This document shows positions 1-7,239 of a stretch of 21,433 bases of DNA, in pieces; the first letter of the stretch is position 1; every line of letters begins with the position of its first letter. The notes below the pieces were generated by a model. It was not told the DNA's origin. It saw nothing but the letters and a program-made list of their open reading frames with translations, and did no database searches. This DNA is from JBBSHJ01 sp038253135 (lineage in GTDB: Bacteria; Actinomycetota; Actinomycetes; Mycobacteriales; QHCD01): contig JBBSHJ010000054.1 in the NCBI GenBank assembly GCA_038253135.1, positions 1 to 21,433 of the forward strand. Reading direction: 5' to 3'. The position numbers were made by a program, and so were the translations under genes.

Positions 1-117
1 ATGGGCATACCTTCCCGAACCAGCGCGCCAACGCCGGTCCTGATCACAGCTGATGTTGACTTCACGATCATCCTCGGGAAGGTGCGCCACCTCACGCCAC
101 CTCGCCGAGAACCGCCA

Positions 118-454
118 TCCACAGGTTCTGATCATTGCTCCGCGTCGAACAAGCAGGCTCACATCGCTCGGCTGCGCCGGATCGAGGGCCAGCTGCGCGG
201 GCTGCAGCGACTGATGTAGTCCGACACCTACTGCATCGACGTGCTGACGCAGGTTTCGGCCGCGAAGCGAGCGCTCTAGAGATGCGTTTGCGGTGTCGCT
301 GCTGGAGGAGCACCTCGGGCGTTGCGTCGCTGACGCTATCCAGGCCGGGGGTAGCGATGCCGAGGTGAAGATCACCGAGGCCTCCTATCGACCGACTGGT
401 TCGTTCCTGACCCTCACGGGCATCGCATCAATTTTCGAGAAGGCACTTTCATGA
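118..454 (+). pseudogene. csoR: Broken CsoR-type copper-sensing repressor
   Basis: Remnant of a DUF156/CsoR repressor, which in intact form binds Cu(I) and releases the promoter of a copper-export operon. The conserved segment ARLRRIEGQLRGLQRLM is read in frame 1 up to an in-frame TAG at 217-219. The same frame continues with DTYCIDVLTQVSAAKRAL to a second stop near 277. From about 284 the homology resumes one frame over as FAVSLLEEHLGRCVADA and ends at a TGA (452-454) that overlaps the copZ ATG at 451. The three family copper ligands (Cys of DTYC, His of EEH, Cys of GRC) are all still present, so decay is recent. One nonsense mutation and one frameshift make a functional product unlikely. 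The original start is not clear; bases 1-117 show nothing I recognise. Confidence 0.8.
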
Positions 455-726
455 GCAGCACCGCAACGTATTCCGTTACCGGCATGACGTGTGATCACTG
501 CGTCGGAGCCGTCAGCGCCGAGCTACAGAATCTGGCCGGCGTCTCGGACGTGACTGTCGATCTCAACCCGGAGGGGCCGTCGGCGGTGACGGTCACTAGC
601 GACGGGCCGTTGACCGATCAGCAGGTGGCGGCGGCTCTTGACGAGGCCGCGATTACCGGCGCGCTACCGCCTGAGGATCCGCTGGTGCTTGCGCCGCGAC
701 GCTCGTGCAAGCACCAGCGCATCTAA
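451..726 (+). CDS. copZ: CopZ-like copper chaperone with frameshifted C-terminus
   Basis: Small cytosolic heavy-metal-associated (HMA) domain protein that would hand Cu(I) to a CopA-type ATPase. The metal site GMTCDHC lies at residues 11-17, followed by the usual beta-alpha-beta pattern to AALDEA near residue 66. The start is preceded by GAGAAGG and overlaps the csoR remnant by ATGA. The family is usually about 70 residues, but this frame gives 91. The last 25 residues look unnatural. If one G is restored near 648-650, the reading becomes DEAGDYRRATA and stops at TGA 672-674, just before a strong stem-loop at 680-719 that the present frame translates. I infer a one-base deletion. The metal-binding domain is intact, so some function may remain. 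Confidence 0.75.
   Translation: MSSTATYSVTGMTCDHCVGAVSAELQNLAGVSDVTVDLNPEGPSAVTVTSDGPLTDQQVAAALDEAAITGALPPEDPLVLAPRRSCKHQRI
680..719 (+). terminator. 13-bp stem-loop behind copZ
   Basis: Bases 680-692 (CGCTGGTGCTTGC) and 707-719 (GCAAGCACCAGCG) are perfect reverse complements around a 14-base loop. It lies directly after the inferred original copZ stop (672-674). There is no strong T tract behind it, so it is a stem-type terminator or attenuator by inference. Confidence 0.6.
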
Positions 727-772
727 TCCTCGATTTACCCGACTCACCCTTGACTGTGGCGAAGGGATGCGA

Positions 773-1076
773 ATGAGCAGCGTCACCACCCACCCGAGAC
801 CGTTGCGCCGCCAGCGCGGGCCCACGATATCGAGCTGGTCATTGCGGGATGACGTGCGCGTCCTGTGCGGCGCGGGTGGAGAAGAAGCTGAACAAGCTCG
901 CCGGCGTCACGGCCACGGTCAACTACGCCACCGAGAAGGCTCAGGTCGCCTTCCCGGACAAGGTTACCGTTGACGAGCTCGTCGACACGGTTGAGGCGAC
1001 CGGCTACTCGGCCACCGAGGTCTCATCCGGTGAGGGTGAGGCCGGTGGTCTCGATCCCGCGGCTGAGCACGCGTGA
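773..1076 (+). pseudogene. copA: CopA P-type ATPase, N-terminal fragment only
   Basis: Remnant of a copper-translocating P1B-type ATPase. Three frames must be joined: MSSVTTHP from ATG 773, then ETVAPPARAHDIELVIA from about 796, then MTCASCAARVEKKLNKLAG from 849. This gives one HMA domain with the CxxC metal site (TCASC) and the typical VNYATEKAQV strand, running to VEATGYSATEV. The frame then stops at 1074-1076. All transmembrane segments, the DKTGT phosphorylation loop and the ATP-binding domain are missing. MFS-exporter sequence begins within about 10 bases, so the junction marks a large deletion or recombination. Two frameshifts plus truncation rule out a transporter. Confidence 0.85.
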
Positions 1077-1080
1077 GCGC

Positions 1081-1595
1081 TCGGGTTACTCGCCGTTGAT
1101 GGCGGCGCTGGCGCTGCTACCGCTGGCGCTGGCCGCCAATGGTCTTCTTTCCCTTCGTCCCGCGCCTGGCCGCCGCCTGGTGCCATCGGCCGAACGTCGG
1201 GGCGGGAATGGCCATGATCGCCGCCAACCTGGTCGTCATGAGTCGTCTGCGGGCCGACTCGACGCACGCACCGGTAGCGATCGGAACGTTCCTGCTCGGC
1301 GCCGGGATCACGTTCGCCGCGACGCCGGCGACCGATGCCATCATGCAGGCCGTACCGGCCGCCCGGCAGGGTGTCGCGTCGGCGCTGAACGACGTCACCC
1401 TCGAGCTCGGCAGGGTGCTCGGCATCGCGCTGCTCGGCAGCGTTCTTCAACGACACCTACCGCAGCCGTACCGCTCGCGCGGCCGGTGCCCTACCCAGCG
1501 ACCTTGCCACCGCCGTCCAAGACTCGGTCCCTGCCGCGATCCGGATCGCCTCGACGTCGGGAAGCCCGGCACTCGGCGGATACTATCTAACTTAG
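1081..1595 (+). pseudogene. C-terminal fragment of a DHA2-type MFS drug exporter
   Basis: The 3' third of an EmrB/QacA-like (14-TM, DHA2) major facilitator. Frame 1 gives GYSPLMAALALLPLALA, the frame of 1139 gives FFPFVPRLAA through SRLRADSTHAPVAIGTFLLGAG and ATPATDAIMQAVPAARQGV to GIALLGSVL. From about 1449 a third frame gives NDTYRSR through SDLATAVQDSVPAAIRIAS to a TAG at 1593-1595. There are thus two frameshifts (near 1130-1140 and 1445) and no N-terminal two thirds. The family normally has about 500 residues. It abuts the copA fragment with almost no spacer, so the two were joined by a rearrangement. Confidence 0.85.
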
Positions 1596-1597
1596 TA
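1581..1597. promoter_or_regulatory. TACTA-N7-TAGTA dyad, possible TetR-type operator
   Basis: Perfect inverted half-sites TACTA and TAGTA separated by TCTAACT. It overlaps the end of the MFS remnant and lies 4 bases before an ATG at 1602 that opens a possible TetR stub, so autoregulation by a TetR repressor is the simplest reading. It resembles the operator-like sites at 2725, 4813, 4919 and 12525 but lacks the G they share after TAGTA. Confidence 0.4.
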
Positions 1598-1601
1598 AAT
1601 C

Positions 1602-1646
1602 ATGGACGGGGTGACCGTCAGCACATCGGGCGTCCGGGGTCGGCCG
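1602..1646 (+). pseudogene. Possible N-terminal stub of a TetR regulator
   Basis: Translation from ATG 1602 gives MDGVTVSTSGVRGRP, which resembles the short leader and RGRP motif at the start of many TetR-family repressors. DHA2 exporters commonly sit beside such a gene. The similarity stops after about 15 codons, where the ccsB-side sequence begins. The stretch is very short, so this is a weak call based on context. Confidence 0.3.
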
Positions 1647-1657
1647 TGCGTACTGGT

Positions 1658-2695
1658 TCAGTTGAGGCCGGCGTAGGAGTGCAGTCCGGCGATCACGATG
1701 TTCACGACAAAGAAGTTGAAGGTCATGGTGGCGAAGCCGAGCACGTTGATGACGGCGACCCGGTTCCCGCGCCATCCTGCGGTGGCCCGGGCGTGGAGAT
1801 AGGCGGCGTAGATGACCCAGGAGATAAAAGCCCACGTCTCTTTGGGATCCCACCCCCAGTACCGGCCCCACGCGGCCTCGGCCCAGATCGCGCCGCAGAT
1901 GATGGCGAAGGTCCAGATGGGAAAGCCGAACGCGATCGTGCGGTAGGCCATGCGGTCGAGGTTCTCGGCGCTGGGCAGCCGCGCGCCCAGGGAGATCGGG
2001 AAATGTAGCGAGCCCGCGGCTTCGGTGCTGGTGGTGGCGACCCGCTCCCAGCGGGCTCGGATCAGGTAGAGCATGGAGGCGACGAAGCTGATCAGGAAGA
2101 TGCCGGTCGCGACCGCGGCGGCGCTGACGTGGATCGCCAGCCAGTATGACTGCAGCGCGGGGACCAGCGGTTCGGCACGCGCATACAGAACCGTGCCGGC
2201 CAGGAACATGACGACGATCACGGGGAGCAGCACAAACATGCCGAGGTAGCGCAGGGCGTGCTGGCGGAGGAGCACCGCGGCGAAGGTCACTACCGCGACC
2301 AGGCCGACGACCGAGGAGAACTCGTACATGTTGCCCCACGGCACCCGGTCGACCGCGCCCGCGCGTAGGGCGATCGATCCGGCGTGCAATGCGGCGGCCA
2401 CCGCCATCAGCGTGACTCCGGCCCGGCCGCCCCACTGGGCTGCGGCGGCGCGGCCTAATGGGCTCGTCGGCTGCGGCGGTGCCGCTGCCGGTTGCGCGTC
2501 GGGCGAGGCGATCTGAGCCGGGGCGCCCGCCCCGACCAGGACGTGCTCCGCGCGGGCCGGCGCGACCGTGTGCGCGATGCGGCCGCGTCGGCCGAACGCG
2601 TACTCTCCGCAGAAGCCGAGGAGAGCAACGCTGTAGACGGTGATGGCGTAGGTGAACAGCTCGTCCGAGAGCGTGGCGAGCGTCGACGATCCCAC
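1658..2695 (-). CDS. ccsB: Cytochrome c biogenesis protein CcsB (system II)
   Basis: Polytopic membrane protein that, with ResB/Ccs1, carries haem across the membrane and attaches it to apocytochrome c (system II). The WWD-type haem-binding signature WGWDPKETWAF starts at residue 280, and hydrophobic segments run through the protein. Conserved loop features such as PWGNMYEF and SYWLAIHVSAAA are present, and the length (345 aa) fits the family. I chose the GTG at 2695 because GAGGAGG lies 6 bases upstream and the hydrophobic protein begins there; the open frame extends 50 codons further without family features. It is divergent from blaI. A TAGTCT -10 candidate (2726-2721) overlaps a dyad I read as the BlaI operator. 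Its partner resB is encoded 4.5 kb away on the other strand. Confidence 0.93.
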   Translation of the reverse strand: MGSSTLATLSDELFTYAITVYSVALLGFCGEYAFGRRGRIAHTVAPARAEHVLVGAGAPAQIASPDAQPAAAPPQPTSPLGRAAAAQWGGRAGVTLMAVAAALHAGSIALRAGAVDRVPWGNMYEFSSVVGLVAVVTFAAVLLRQHALRYLGMFVLLPVIVVMFLAGTVLYARAEPLVPALQSYWLAIHVSAAAVATGIFLISFVASMLYLIRARWERVATTSTEAAGSLHFPISLGARLPSAENLDRMAYRTIAFGFPIWTFAIICGAIWAEAAWGRYWGWDPKETWAFISWVIYAAYLHARATAGWRGNRVAVINVLGFATMTFNFFVVNIVIAGLHSYAGLN

Positions 2696-2724
2696 CGGTT
2701 GCCTCCTCGCTGCCGCCGTCAGAC

Positions 2725-2742
2725 TACGAAGTAGGGTAGTAG
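2725..2742. promoter_or_regulatory. Putative BlaI operator between ccsB and blaI
   Basis: TACGA-AGTAGGG-TAGTAG. Same layout as the sites at 4813, 4919 and (reverse) 12525. It overlaps the ccsB -10 candidate TAGTCT, and TAGGGT (2732-2737) could be a -10 for blaI, so one site could control both directions. The extra repeat TAGTAGTAC just beyond suggests a possible second half-site. Assignment to BlaI is inference from adjacency. Confidence 0.6.
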
Positions 2743-2864
2743 TACGCAACTCGGGTGCGCCGGCGGGGCAGCGTCTCGCGGCGAGTGTCGCCTCCTCGGC
2801 AGAGCCGGGATCGATTAGCCTGCCGGGTACACCTGGTGGACGCAACGACGGGCGGTGGCGGGTG

Positions 2865-3233
2865 ATGCGGGGTTTCGGCGACCTCGAGTCTCAGATTATG
2901 GATCGGTTGTGGTCCTGGCAGCACCCAGCGACGGTCCGCGAGGTGCTCGAAGACCTGCGGTCGGAGCGGGAGATCGCCTACACCACGGTGATGACGGTGA
3001 TGGACAACCTGCACCGCAAGGGTTGGCTGCACCGCGATCGAGACGGCCGGGCGTATCGTTACCGGCCGGTCGCCAGTCGTGATAACTACAGCGCCGAGCT
3101 TATGCGGGAGGCCCTGACCTCCAGCGCCGATCACACCGCCACGCTGGTGCGCTTCATGGAACAGCTGACCCCCGATGAGGTGGCTGCGATGCATCGGGCG
3201 CGGCGCCGCTTGGGGCGGAGGCGAACCCCGTGA
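2865..3233 (+). CDS. blaI: BlaI/MecI/CopY-family winged-helix repressor
   Basis: Dimeric DNA-binding repressor. In the known BlaI/MecI systems it is removed from its operator when a membrane M56 peptidase senses an envelope signal. Residues 4-70 hold the winged helix: LESQIMDRLWSW, then TVREVLEDL, then AYTTVMTVMDNLHRKGWL and the wing RAYRYRPV. The C-terminal helices (SAELMREAL, LVRFMEQLTPDEVAAMHRA) are the dimerisation part. At 122 aa it matches the family. ATG 2865 fits the family start MRGFGDLE; a GTG at 2862 is an equally weak alternative, and no strong Shine-Dalgarno is visible. The leader from the operator is about 120 bases. It overlaps the next gene by GTGA, so the two are co-translated. 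Confidence 0.92.
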   Translation: MRGFGDLESQIMDRLWSWQHPATVREVLEDLRSEREIAYTTVMTVMDNLHRKGWLHRDRDGRAYRYRPVASRDNYSAELMREALTSSADHTATLVRFMEQLTPDEVAAMHRARRRLGRRRTP

Positions 3234-4186
3234 CGGTGGCCGTGTGCCTGCTGGCCTACAGCCTGCTCGTGCTGGCCATCGGTCCGCGGCTGCTGCGGCG
3301 CTCGACCGCGACCGGGCACGCCCCGCGGGCGGGAATACTCGCCTGGCAGGCGGCGAGCTGGTCGGTGATCGGGTCATGGGTCCTGGCCGGACTCACCATG
3401 ACGACCACCGCCACCGTCCCGACGCAGGGGCCCGGTGGGTTGTTCCATGCCTGTCTCACGGTCGTCCGCGAGGCGGTGTCGCCCCCCCACAGTGCCTGGC
3501 TGCGCCTTGCGGGGGCCGCCGTCGCGGTCGGGGTGGCGACCCGCGCGGTCGGGTGTCTGATGCATGGCTGGTGGGTGGCGCGGCGCCGTCGGCGCCGGCA
3601 TCTGGCCGTGCTGCGGATGATCGGCCGGCCGCGGCCCGGACTGGGAGCGCTGGTGCTTGATCAGGTCATCGAGCCTGTCGTGTACTGCCTGCCCGGGCGG
3701 GCCGGCCGGGTGGTCGCCACCGCTGGTGCGCTCGACCGCTTGACCGGAACCCAACTGCAGGCCGTGCTGGCACACGAGCGCGCGCACCTGCACGGCTGGC
3801 ATCACCTTCCCCTCGGGGCCGCGCAATCTCTCGACCGGGCCTTCCCCGGCATCGCGCTGTTCCGCATCGCCGCGGTGGAGACCGCGCGGCTGGTGGAGAT
3901 GCGCGCGGACGACGTCGCGGCCCGTCGCTACGGGTGCCAGCAGGTGGCCGAGGCGCTCATCGCGCTCGCCGACGGTCCCGCGCCGCGGGACGCTCTCGCC
4001 GCCGCCGGCGTGGAAACTGCGCAGCGCGTCGAGCGGATGTTGAGCGGCCGCACGCATCCGCTGCGGGCGGGTTGGCCGTCGCTGACGCTGGTCGCGCTGT
4101 TCGCCGTGGGACCCCTCGTGTCCGTGCTCCTGCCGATCCTCGGCATGACGGTGCGCTATTGGGGGATCTGCCCGCTGCCCACCTAG
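3230..4186 (+). CDS. M56-family membrane metallopeptidase (BlaR-like)
   Basis: Integral-membrane zinc peptidase expected to inactivate the BlaI-type repressor encoded just upstream. It has N-terminal membrane segments (about residues 3-20 and 40-60), a further one near 95-115, then the zinc motif HERAH at 182-186. A second acidic ligand candidate lies in ARLVEMRADD, and a hydrophobic C-terminal segment (VALFAVGPLVSVLLPIL) follows. At 318 aa it lacks the penicillin-binding sensor domain of staphylococcal BlaR1, so what it senses is unknown. This short M56 form is common in actinobacteria. The GTG start overlaps the blaI stop. Its 3' end converges on tlpA, with an inverted repeat between them. 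Confidence 0.88.
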   Translation: MTVAVCLLAYSLLVLAIGPRLLRRSTATGHAPRAGILAWQAASWSVIGSWVLAGLTMTTTATVPTQGPGGLFHACLTVVREAVSPPHSAWLRLAGAAVAVGVATRAVGCLMHGWWVARRRRRRHLAVLRMIGRPRPGLGALVLDQVIEPVVYCLPGRAGRVVATAGALDRLTGTQLQAVLAHERAHLHGWHHLPLGAAQSLDRAFPGIALFRIAAVETARLVEMRADDVAARRYGCQQVAEALIALADGPAPRDALAAAGVETAQRVERMLSGRTHPLRAGWPSLTLVALFAVGPLVSVLLPILGMTVRYWGICPLPT

Positions 4187-4219
4187 CGCCGGCACCTGAG
4201 CCTCGAGCCGAACCGGCGC
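4186..4219. terminator. Inverted repeat between convergent blaR and tlpA
   Basis: GCGCCGG (4186-4192) and CCGGCGC (4213-4219) are complementary over 7 bp with a 20-base loop. A second small hairpin, GCCGG-TGG-CCGGC, follows at 4226-4238. The position suggests a bidirectional terminator. There is no T tract, so support is modest. Confidence 0.35.
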
Positions 4220-4237
4220 TCGTCCGCCGGTGGCCGG

Positions 4238-4801
4238 CTACCGTCGGGTTAGGCGGTGCTGGATCTCATCGACGTCGGCAGAGCTGAGCTGGCCGACATG
4301 GCGGTAGACGATCGAGCCCGTGCCGTCGATGGCGATCGTGACCGGCCGCCCGGGACTCCCGAGCCGCGCCGGCAACTGGCCCCCGGTGTCCACCGCCTGC
4401 GGATAGGTGACGCCATGGGCCAGCAGGAAAGCGGCGGCGATCGACGGCTGGTCGCGGGTGTCGACGCCCAGGATGCCGATGGTCGGCCCCCACCGGCGGT
4501 GCGCGGCCTGCAGCCGGGGCAGCTCCTCGCGGCAGGGGGGACACCACGAGGCCCACACGTTCACGACGGTGTTGCGGAGCGCGCGCAGCTCAACCCGGCC
4601 GGGTGCGCCGAGGCACGCCACCGTCATCGCCGGCGGGGGGTGTGCGGCCCGGCCGGCGCGGCGCTGGGTGGGGCAGGGCTCGGTCTTCAGATGCACGCGG
4701 GACGGGGCCGTCGCGGCCGCATCTTCGGTCGGGGGACTGCGGTGTCCGCAGCCGACGGCCGCGGCGGCGAGCACCGTGACGATGGCCGCACTCTTGAGCA
4801 T
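4238..4801 (-). CDS. TlpA/ResA-like thiol-disulfide lipoprotein (first copy)
   Basis: Extracytoplasmic membrane-anchored thioredoxin-fold protein. In system II such proteins reduce the CxxCH thiols of apocytochrome c, taking electrons from CcdA. The N-terminus is a lipoprotein signal (hydrophobic residues 4-17, lipobox AVGC with Cys18). The redox site is WASWCPPC with Cys87 and Cys90, and a cis-Pro region SPGRPVTIAIDGTGSIVYRHVG follows. At 187 aa it is of normal length. I placed the start at ATG 4801: TAGACT (4814-4809) lies exactly 7 bases before it, which fits a leaderless transcript. An ATG at 4804 is possible, and no Shine-Dalgarno is seen. It is divergent from lgt and convergent with blaR. 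The promoter overlaps a putative BlaI site. Confidence 0.88.
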   Translation of the reverse strand: MLKSAAIVTVLAAAAVGCGHRSPPTEDAAATAPSRVHLKTEPCPTQRRAGRAAHPPPAMTVACLGAPGRVELRALRNTVVNVWASWCPPCREELPRLQAAHRRWGPTIGILGVDTRDQPSIAAAFLLAHGVTYPQAVDTGGQLPARLGSPGRPVTIAIDGTGSIVYRHVGQLSSADVDEIQHRLTRR

Positions 4802-4812
4802 CATCCGCAGTC

Positions 4813-4830
4813 TACGAAGGACCCTAGTAG
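4813..4830. promoter_or_regulatory. Putative BlaI operator over the tlpA promoter
   Basis: TACGA-AGGACCC-TAGTAG, identical in both half-sites to the ccsB/blaI site. It overlaps the -10 candidate TAGACT of the minus-strand tlpA. Reading on the minus strand, the stretch ending CTTCGTAGACTG closely matches CTTCGTAGTCTG in front of ccsB, so the two promoters are related. A further GTAGTAG follows at 4836-4842. Confidence 0.6.
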
Positions 4831-4918
4831 TCCCGGTAGTAGCCCCGTGCGGGCCGTCCGGCCAGGGGAGCAGCGCGCGGGTGGGGGCATCGATCGGGAC
4901 TCGACAGCCTGCGGTGAG

Positions 4919-4936
4919 TACTAAGGCGCCTAGTAG
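4919..4936. promoter_or_regulatory. Putative BlaI operator and promoter of the lgt operon
   Basis: TACTA-AGGCGCC-TAGTAG, with a palindromic GGCGCC centre. It is immediately followed by the -10 candidate TAGGGT (4938-4943) for lgt, so a bound repressor would block the promoter. It is the second copy of the dyad in this divergent region. Confidence 0.6.
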
Positions 4937-4976
4937 GTAGGGTGTCGGTGTCAATCCCGCTCCGGTGAGGAGTGCT

Positions 4977-5840
4977 ATGAGCCTGGCCTACCTGCCGAGC
5001 CCGACCCGCAACGTCTGGCAGCTCGGCCCGATTCCGATCCGTGCCTACGCGTTGTGTGTCATCGCCGGGGTGGTGCTCGCCATAGTGATGGGCGAGCGGC
5101 GATGGGTGGCCCGGGGTGGCCGGCCGGGGACGGTGCCCGACGTTGCCGTGTGGGCGGTGCCGTTCGGTCTCATCGGCGCACGCCTGTATCACGTGGCGAC
5201 CGACCCGGAGCTGTACTTCGGCCCGGGCCGTGACCCCGTCGACGCGTTCAAGGTCTGGGACGGCGGCTTAGGGATTTGGGGGGCCGTCGCGCTGGGAGGT
5301 GTCGGGGCCTGGATCGGGTTACGCAGCCGCGGGCTGCGGCTCGCGGCCTTTGCCGATGCGGCGGCGCCGGGTATCGCGGTGGCCCAGGCCGTGGGCCGGA
5401 TCGGCAACTGGTTCAACAACGAACTGTACGGCCCGGCAACAACCCTGCCGTGGGGGTTGACCATTCATCGCATCGATCCGTCGAGCCACGCCGCGGTCGC
5501 GGTACTCGGACACTTCCAGCCCACCTTCCTGTACGAGCTGCTGTGGGACCTGGGCACGGCCGGGGCGGTCATCTGGGCAGAGCGGCGGTTCCGCCTCGAC
5601 CGGGGCCGGGTCTTCGCGGTCTACGTCGCGTTGTACGCCCTCGGGCGGGCCTGGATCGAATATCTTCGGGTCGACCACGCCAATCATTTCCTCGGCCTGC
5701 GGCTCAACGACTGGACTTCGCTGATCGTCTTTCTGCTCGCGGTGACCTACCTGGTCGTCCGTCGGCCGGGGCGAGCCGGGGCCGGCCAGGCACCCCAAAC
5801 CGAAGCCGCGGTGACGCTTCCCGACCGGTCGTCTCGGTGA
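4977..5840 (+). CDS. lgt: Prolipoprotein diacylglyceryl transferase (accessory copy)
   Basis: Inner-membrane enzyme that transfers diacylglycerol from phosphatidylglycerol to the lipobox cysteine of prolipoproteins. The Lgt signature GRIGNWFNNELYG occupies residues 140-152. Other family elements are PIPIRAYALC near the N-terminus, the DGGLGIWGA loop, HFQPTFLYELLWD and GRAWIEYLRVD, with about seven hydrophobic segments. At 287 aa it is near the family norm. ATG 4977 was chosen because GTGAGGAG ends 4 bases before it. The gene heads an operon with an overlapping tlpA lipoprotein gene, which suggests that this Lgt serves the lipoproteins of the module. An actinobacterium would be expected to have a housekeeping lgt elsewhere, so this is probably an extra copy; that is inference. 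Confidence 0.95.
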   Translation: MSLAYLPSPTRNVWQLGPIPIRAYALCVIAGVVLAIVMGERRWVARGGRPGTVPDVAVWAVPFGLIGARLYHVATDPELYFGPGRDPVDAFKVWDGGLGIWGAVALGGVGAWIGLRSRGLRLAAFADAAAPGIAVAQAVGRIGNWFNNELYGPATTLPWGLTIHRIDPSSHAAVAVLGHFQPTFLYELLWDLGTAGAVIWAERRFRLDRGRVFAVYVALYALGRAWIEYLRVDHANHFLGLRLNDWTSLIVFLLAVTYLVVRRPGRAGAGQAPQTEAAVTLPDRSSR

Positions 5841-6442
5841 GCGGGGCGCGCCACCGGATGTCGATCCTCACCAGGGCTGCCGTTTGTGCCGCCGGCGCGG
5901 TGCTTGTGCTGGCCGGCTGCTCGACCGGCCGCAACGCCGTCAACCAGCAGGCCGCCGGGCAGTATCGTTTCGTTGCCGGATCGGGCGAGGCGGCGCTCAT
6001 TCCCGCCGCCAAGCGGGACCGCGCGCCCGACATAGCGGGCACGCTGCTCGACGGCCGACACTTCACGTTGTCTTCGCTGCGCGGCGACGTGGTGGTATTG
6101 AACTTTTGGGGATCGTGGTGTGCGCCGTGCCGCGCGGAGGCGCCCGAGCTGATGGCGGTCTACACCGCAACCAGGGCCCGCGGGGTGCGCTTCGTCGGGA
6201 TCAATGTCAAAGACCAACGCCCACTGGCTCGCGCCTTCGACCGCACGAAGGGCGTGACCTATCCCAGCATCTTCGACCCCGAGGGGAGGATCGCCCTGCA
6301 GTTCCGCAACTATCCGCCCAACGCGATCCCGTCGACGATCGTGCTCGACCGTCACCACCGGGTGGCCGCGGTCTTTCTTCGGCCCCTGCTGCGGTCTGAT
6401 CTGCTGCCCGTCGTCCAGCGCCTCGCCGGGGCGGCGCGCTGA
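5837..6442 (+). CDS. TlpA/ResA-like thiol-disulfide lipoprotein (second copy)
   Basis: Membrane-anchored thioredoxin-fold protein, the likely apocytochrome c reductant partnered with the CcdA encoded next. Lipoprotein signal AVLVLAGC is followed by a TlpA domain: APDIAGTLLDGRHFTLSSLRG, NFWGSWCAPC with Cys95 and Cys98, the region VRFVGINVKDQ, and the cis-Pro loop NAIPSTIVLDRHHRV. Total 201 aa. I prefer the GTG at 5837 because it overlaps the lgt stop as GTGA, giving coupling. ATG 5858 is in frame but has no ribosome-binding site. The stop overlaps ccdA by TGATG. It is clearly a different paralogue from the 4238-4801 protein, with longer spacing before the redox site. Confidence 0.92.
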   Translation: MSGARHRMSILTRAAVCAAGAVLVLAGCSTGRNAVNQQAAGQYRFVAGSGEAALIPAAKRDRAPDIAGTLLDGRHFTLSSLRGDVVVLNFWGSWCAPCRAEAPELMAVYTATRARGVRFVGINVKDQRPLARAFDRTKGVTYPSIFDPEGRIALQFRNYPPNAIPSTIVLDRHHRVAAVFLRPLLRSDLLPVVQRLAGAAR

Positions 6443-7238
6443 TGCGCACCTCGCTGGCGTCCGGGCTCGGCACCCAGTTCGCCTCCACCGTGACCAGTGG
6501 GCCGCTGCTGGTGGCGATCGGGGTGGCGGCTGTCGCCGGATTGGTCAGTTTCGCGTCCCCGTGTGTGCTTCCGCTCGTGCCCGGATACCTGGCCTACGTG
6601 GCTGGCCTCTCCGGCGCCGACACCACCGCCCGGGCCGGCGGTGCGCCACCGGGTCTGCTGGTCCGCGGCCGGGTCTTTGTCGGTGCGCTGTTGTTTGTGC
6701 TCGGCTTTACCGCCGTGTTCGTCAGCTACGGCACCGCCCTCGGCAACCTCGGGGCCAGCCTTATCCGCTATCAGGACCCGATCCAGCGGGTCCTGGGCGC
6801 GGTCACGATCGTGCTGGGACTGACATTTTTGGGGCTGATCCCGCTGCTGCAGCGGGAGGTGCGCATCCATCGGCTGCCGACGGCCGGCCTGGCCGGAGCA
6901 CCCCTGCTCGGGGTGCTGTTCGGCGTGGGCTGGACCCCTGCGTCGGCCCGACCCTGGGCGCGGTACAGACCCTCGCCTTCACCGCGGCCAGCGCCGGCCG
7001 CGGCGCCCTGCTGGCGGCCGCCTATTGCCTCGGGCTGGGCATTCCGTTCCTACTCGCCGCACTCGGGATGCGCGGCAGTCTCGGCGGGTTCGCCTTCCTG
7101 CGCCGGCACTCCCGGACGGTGATGCGCTGCGGCGGAGCGATGCTCATCGTGATCGGAGCCTTGCTCCTGGGAGGCTGGTGGAACGCGCTCACGATCCAGC
7201 TGCGGGTCTGGTCCTCCGGATTCTCCACAGTGATCTGA
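6442..7238 (+). pseudogene. ccdA: CcdA cytochrome c biogenesis protein, one-base frameshift
   Basis: CcdA moves electrons from cytosolic thioredoxin across the membrane to TlpA/ResA. Frame 1 from ATG 6442 reads normal CcdA through TM1 with ASPCVLPLVPG (Cys41) as far as LLGVLFGVGWTP. It then loses the family, ending at 7122. The family continues in another frame from 6939 as CVGPTLGAVQTLAFTAAS to the stop at 7236-7238. Adding one C to the CCCC run at 6935-6938 restores a 265-aa protein with the second redox cysteine (TPCVGPT, Cys167) and all later segments. As given, the product lacks that cysteine and half its membrane segments. The change is either a genuine mutation or a homopolymer sequencing error. 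Everything else in the operon is intact. Confidence 0.9.
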
Positions 7239-7239
7239 G

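Noticed and set aside
1581..1597. Fifth member of the BlaI-type operator set
   Set aside because: Half-sites and spacing match, but the trailing G is missing and the site lies directly before a TetR-like stub, so a TetR operator is more likely; kept out of the regulon claim.
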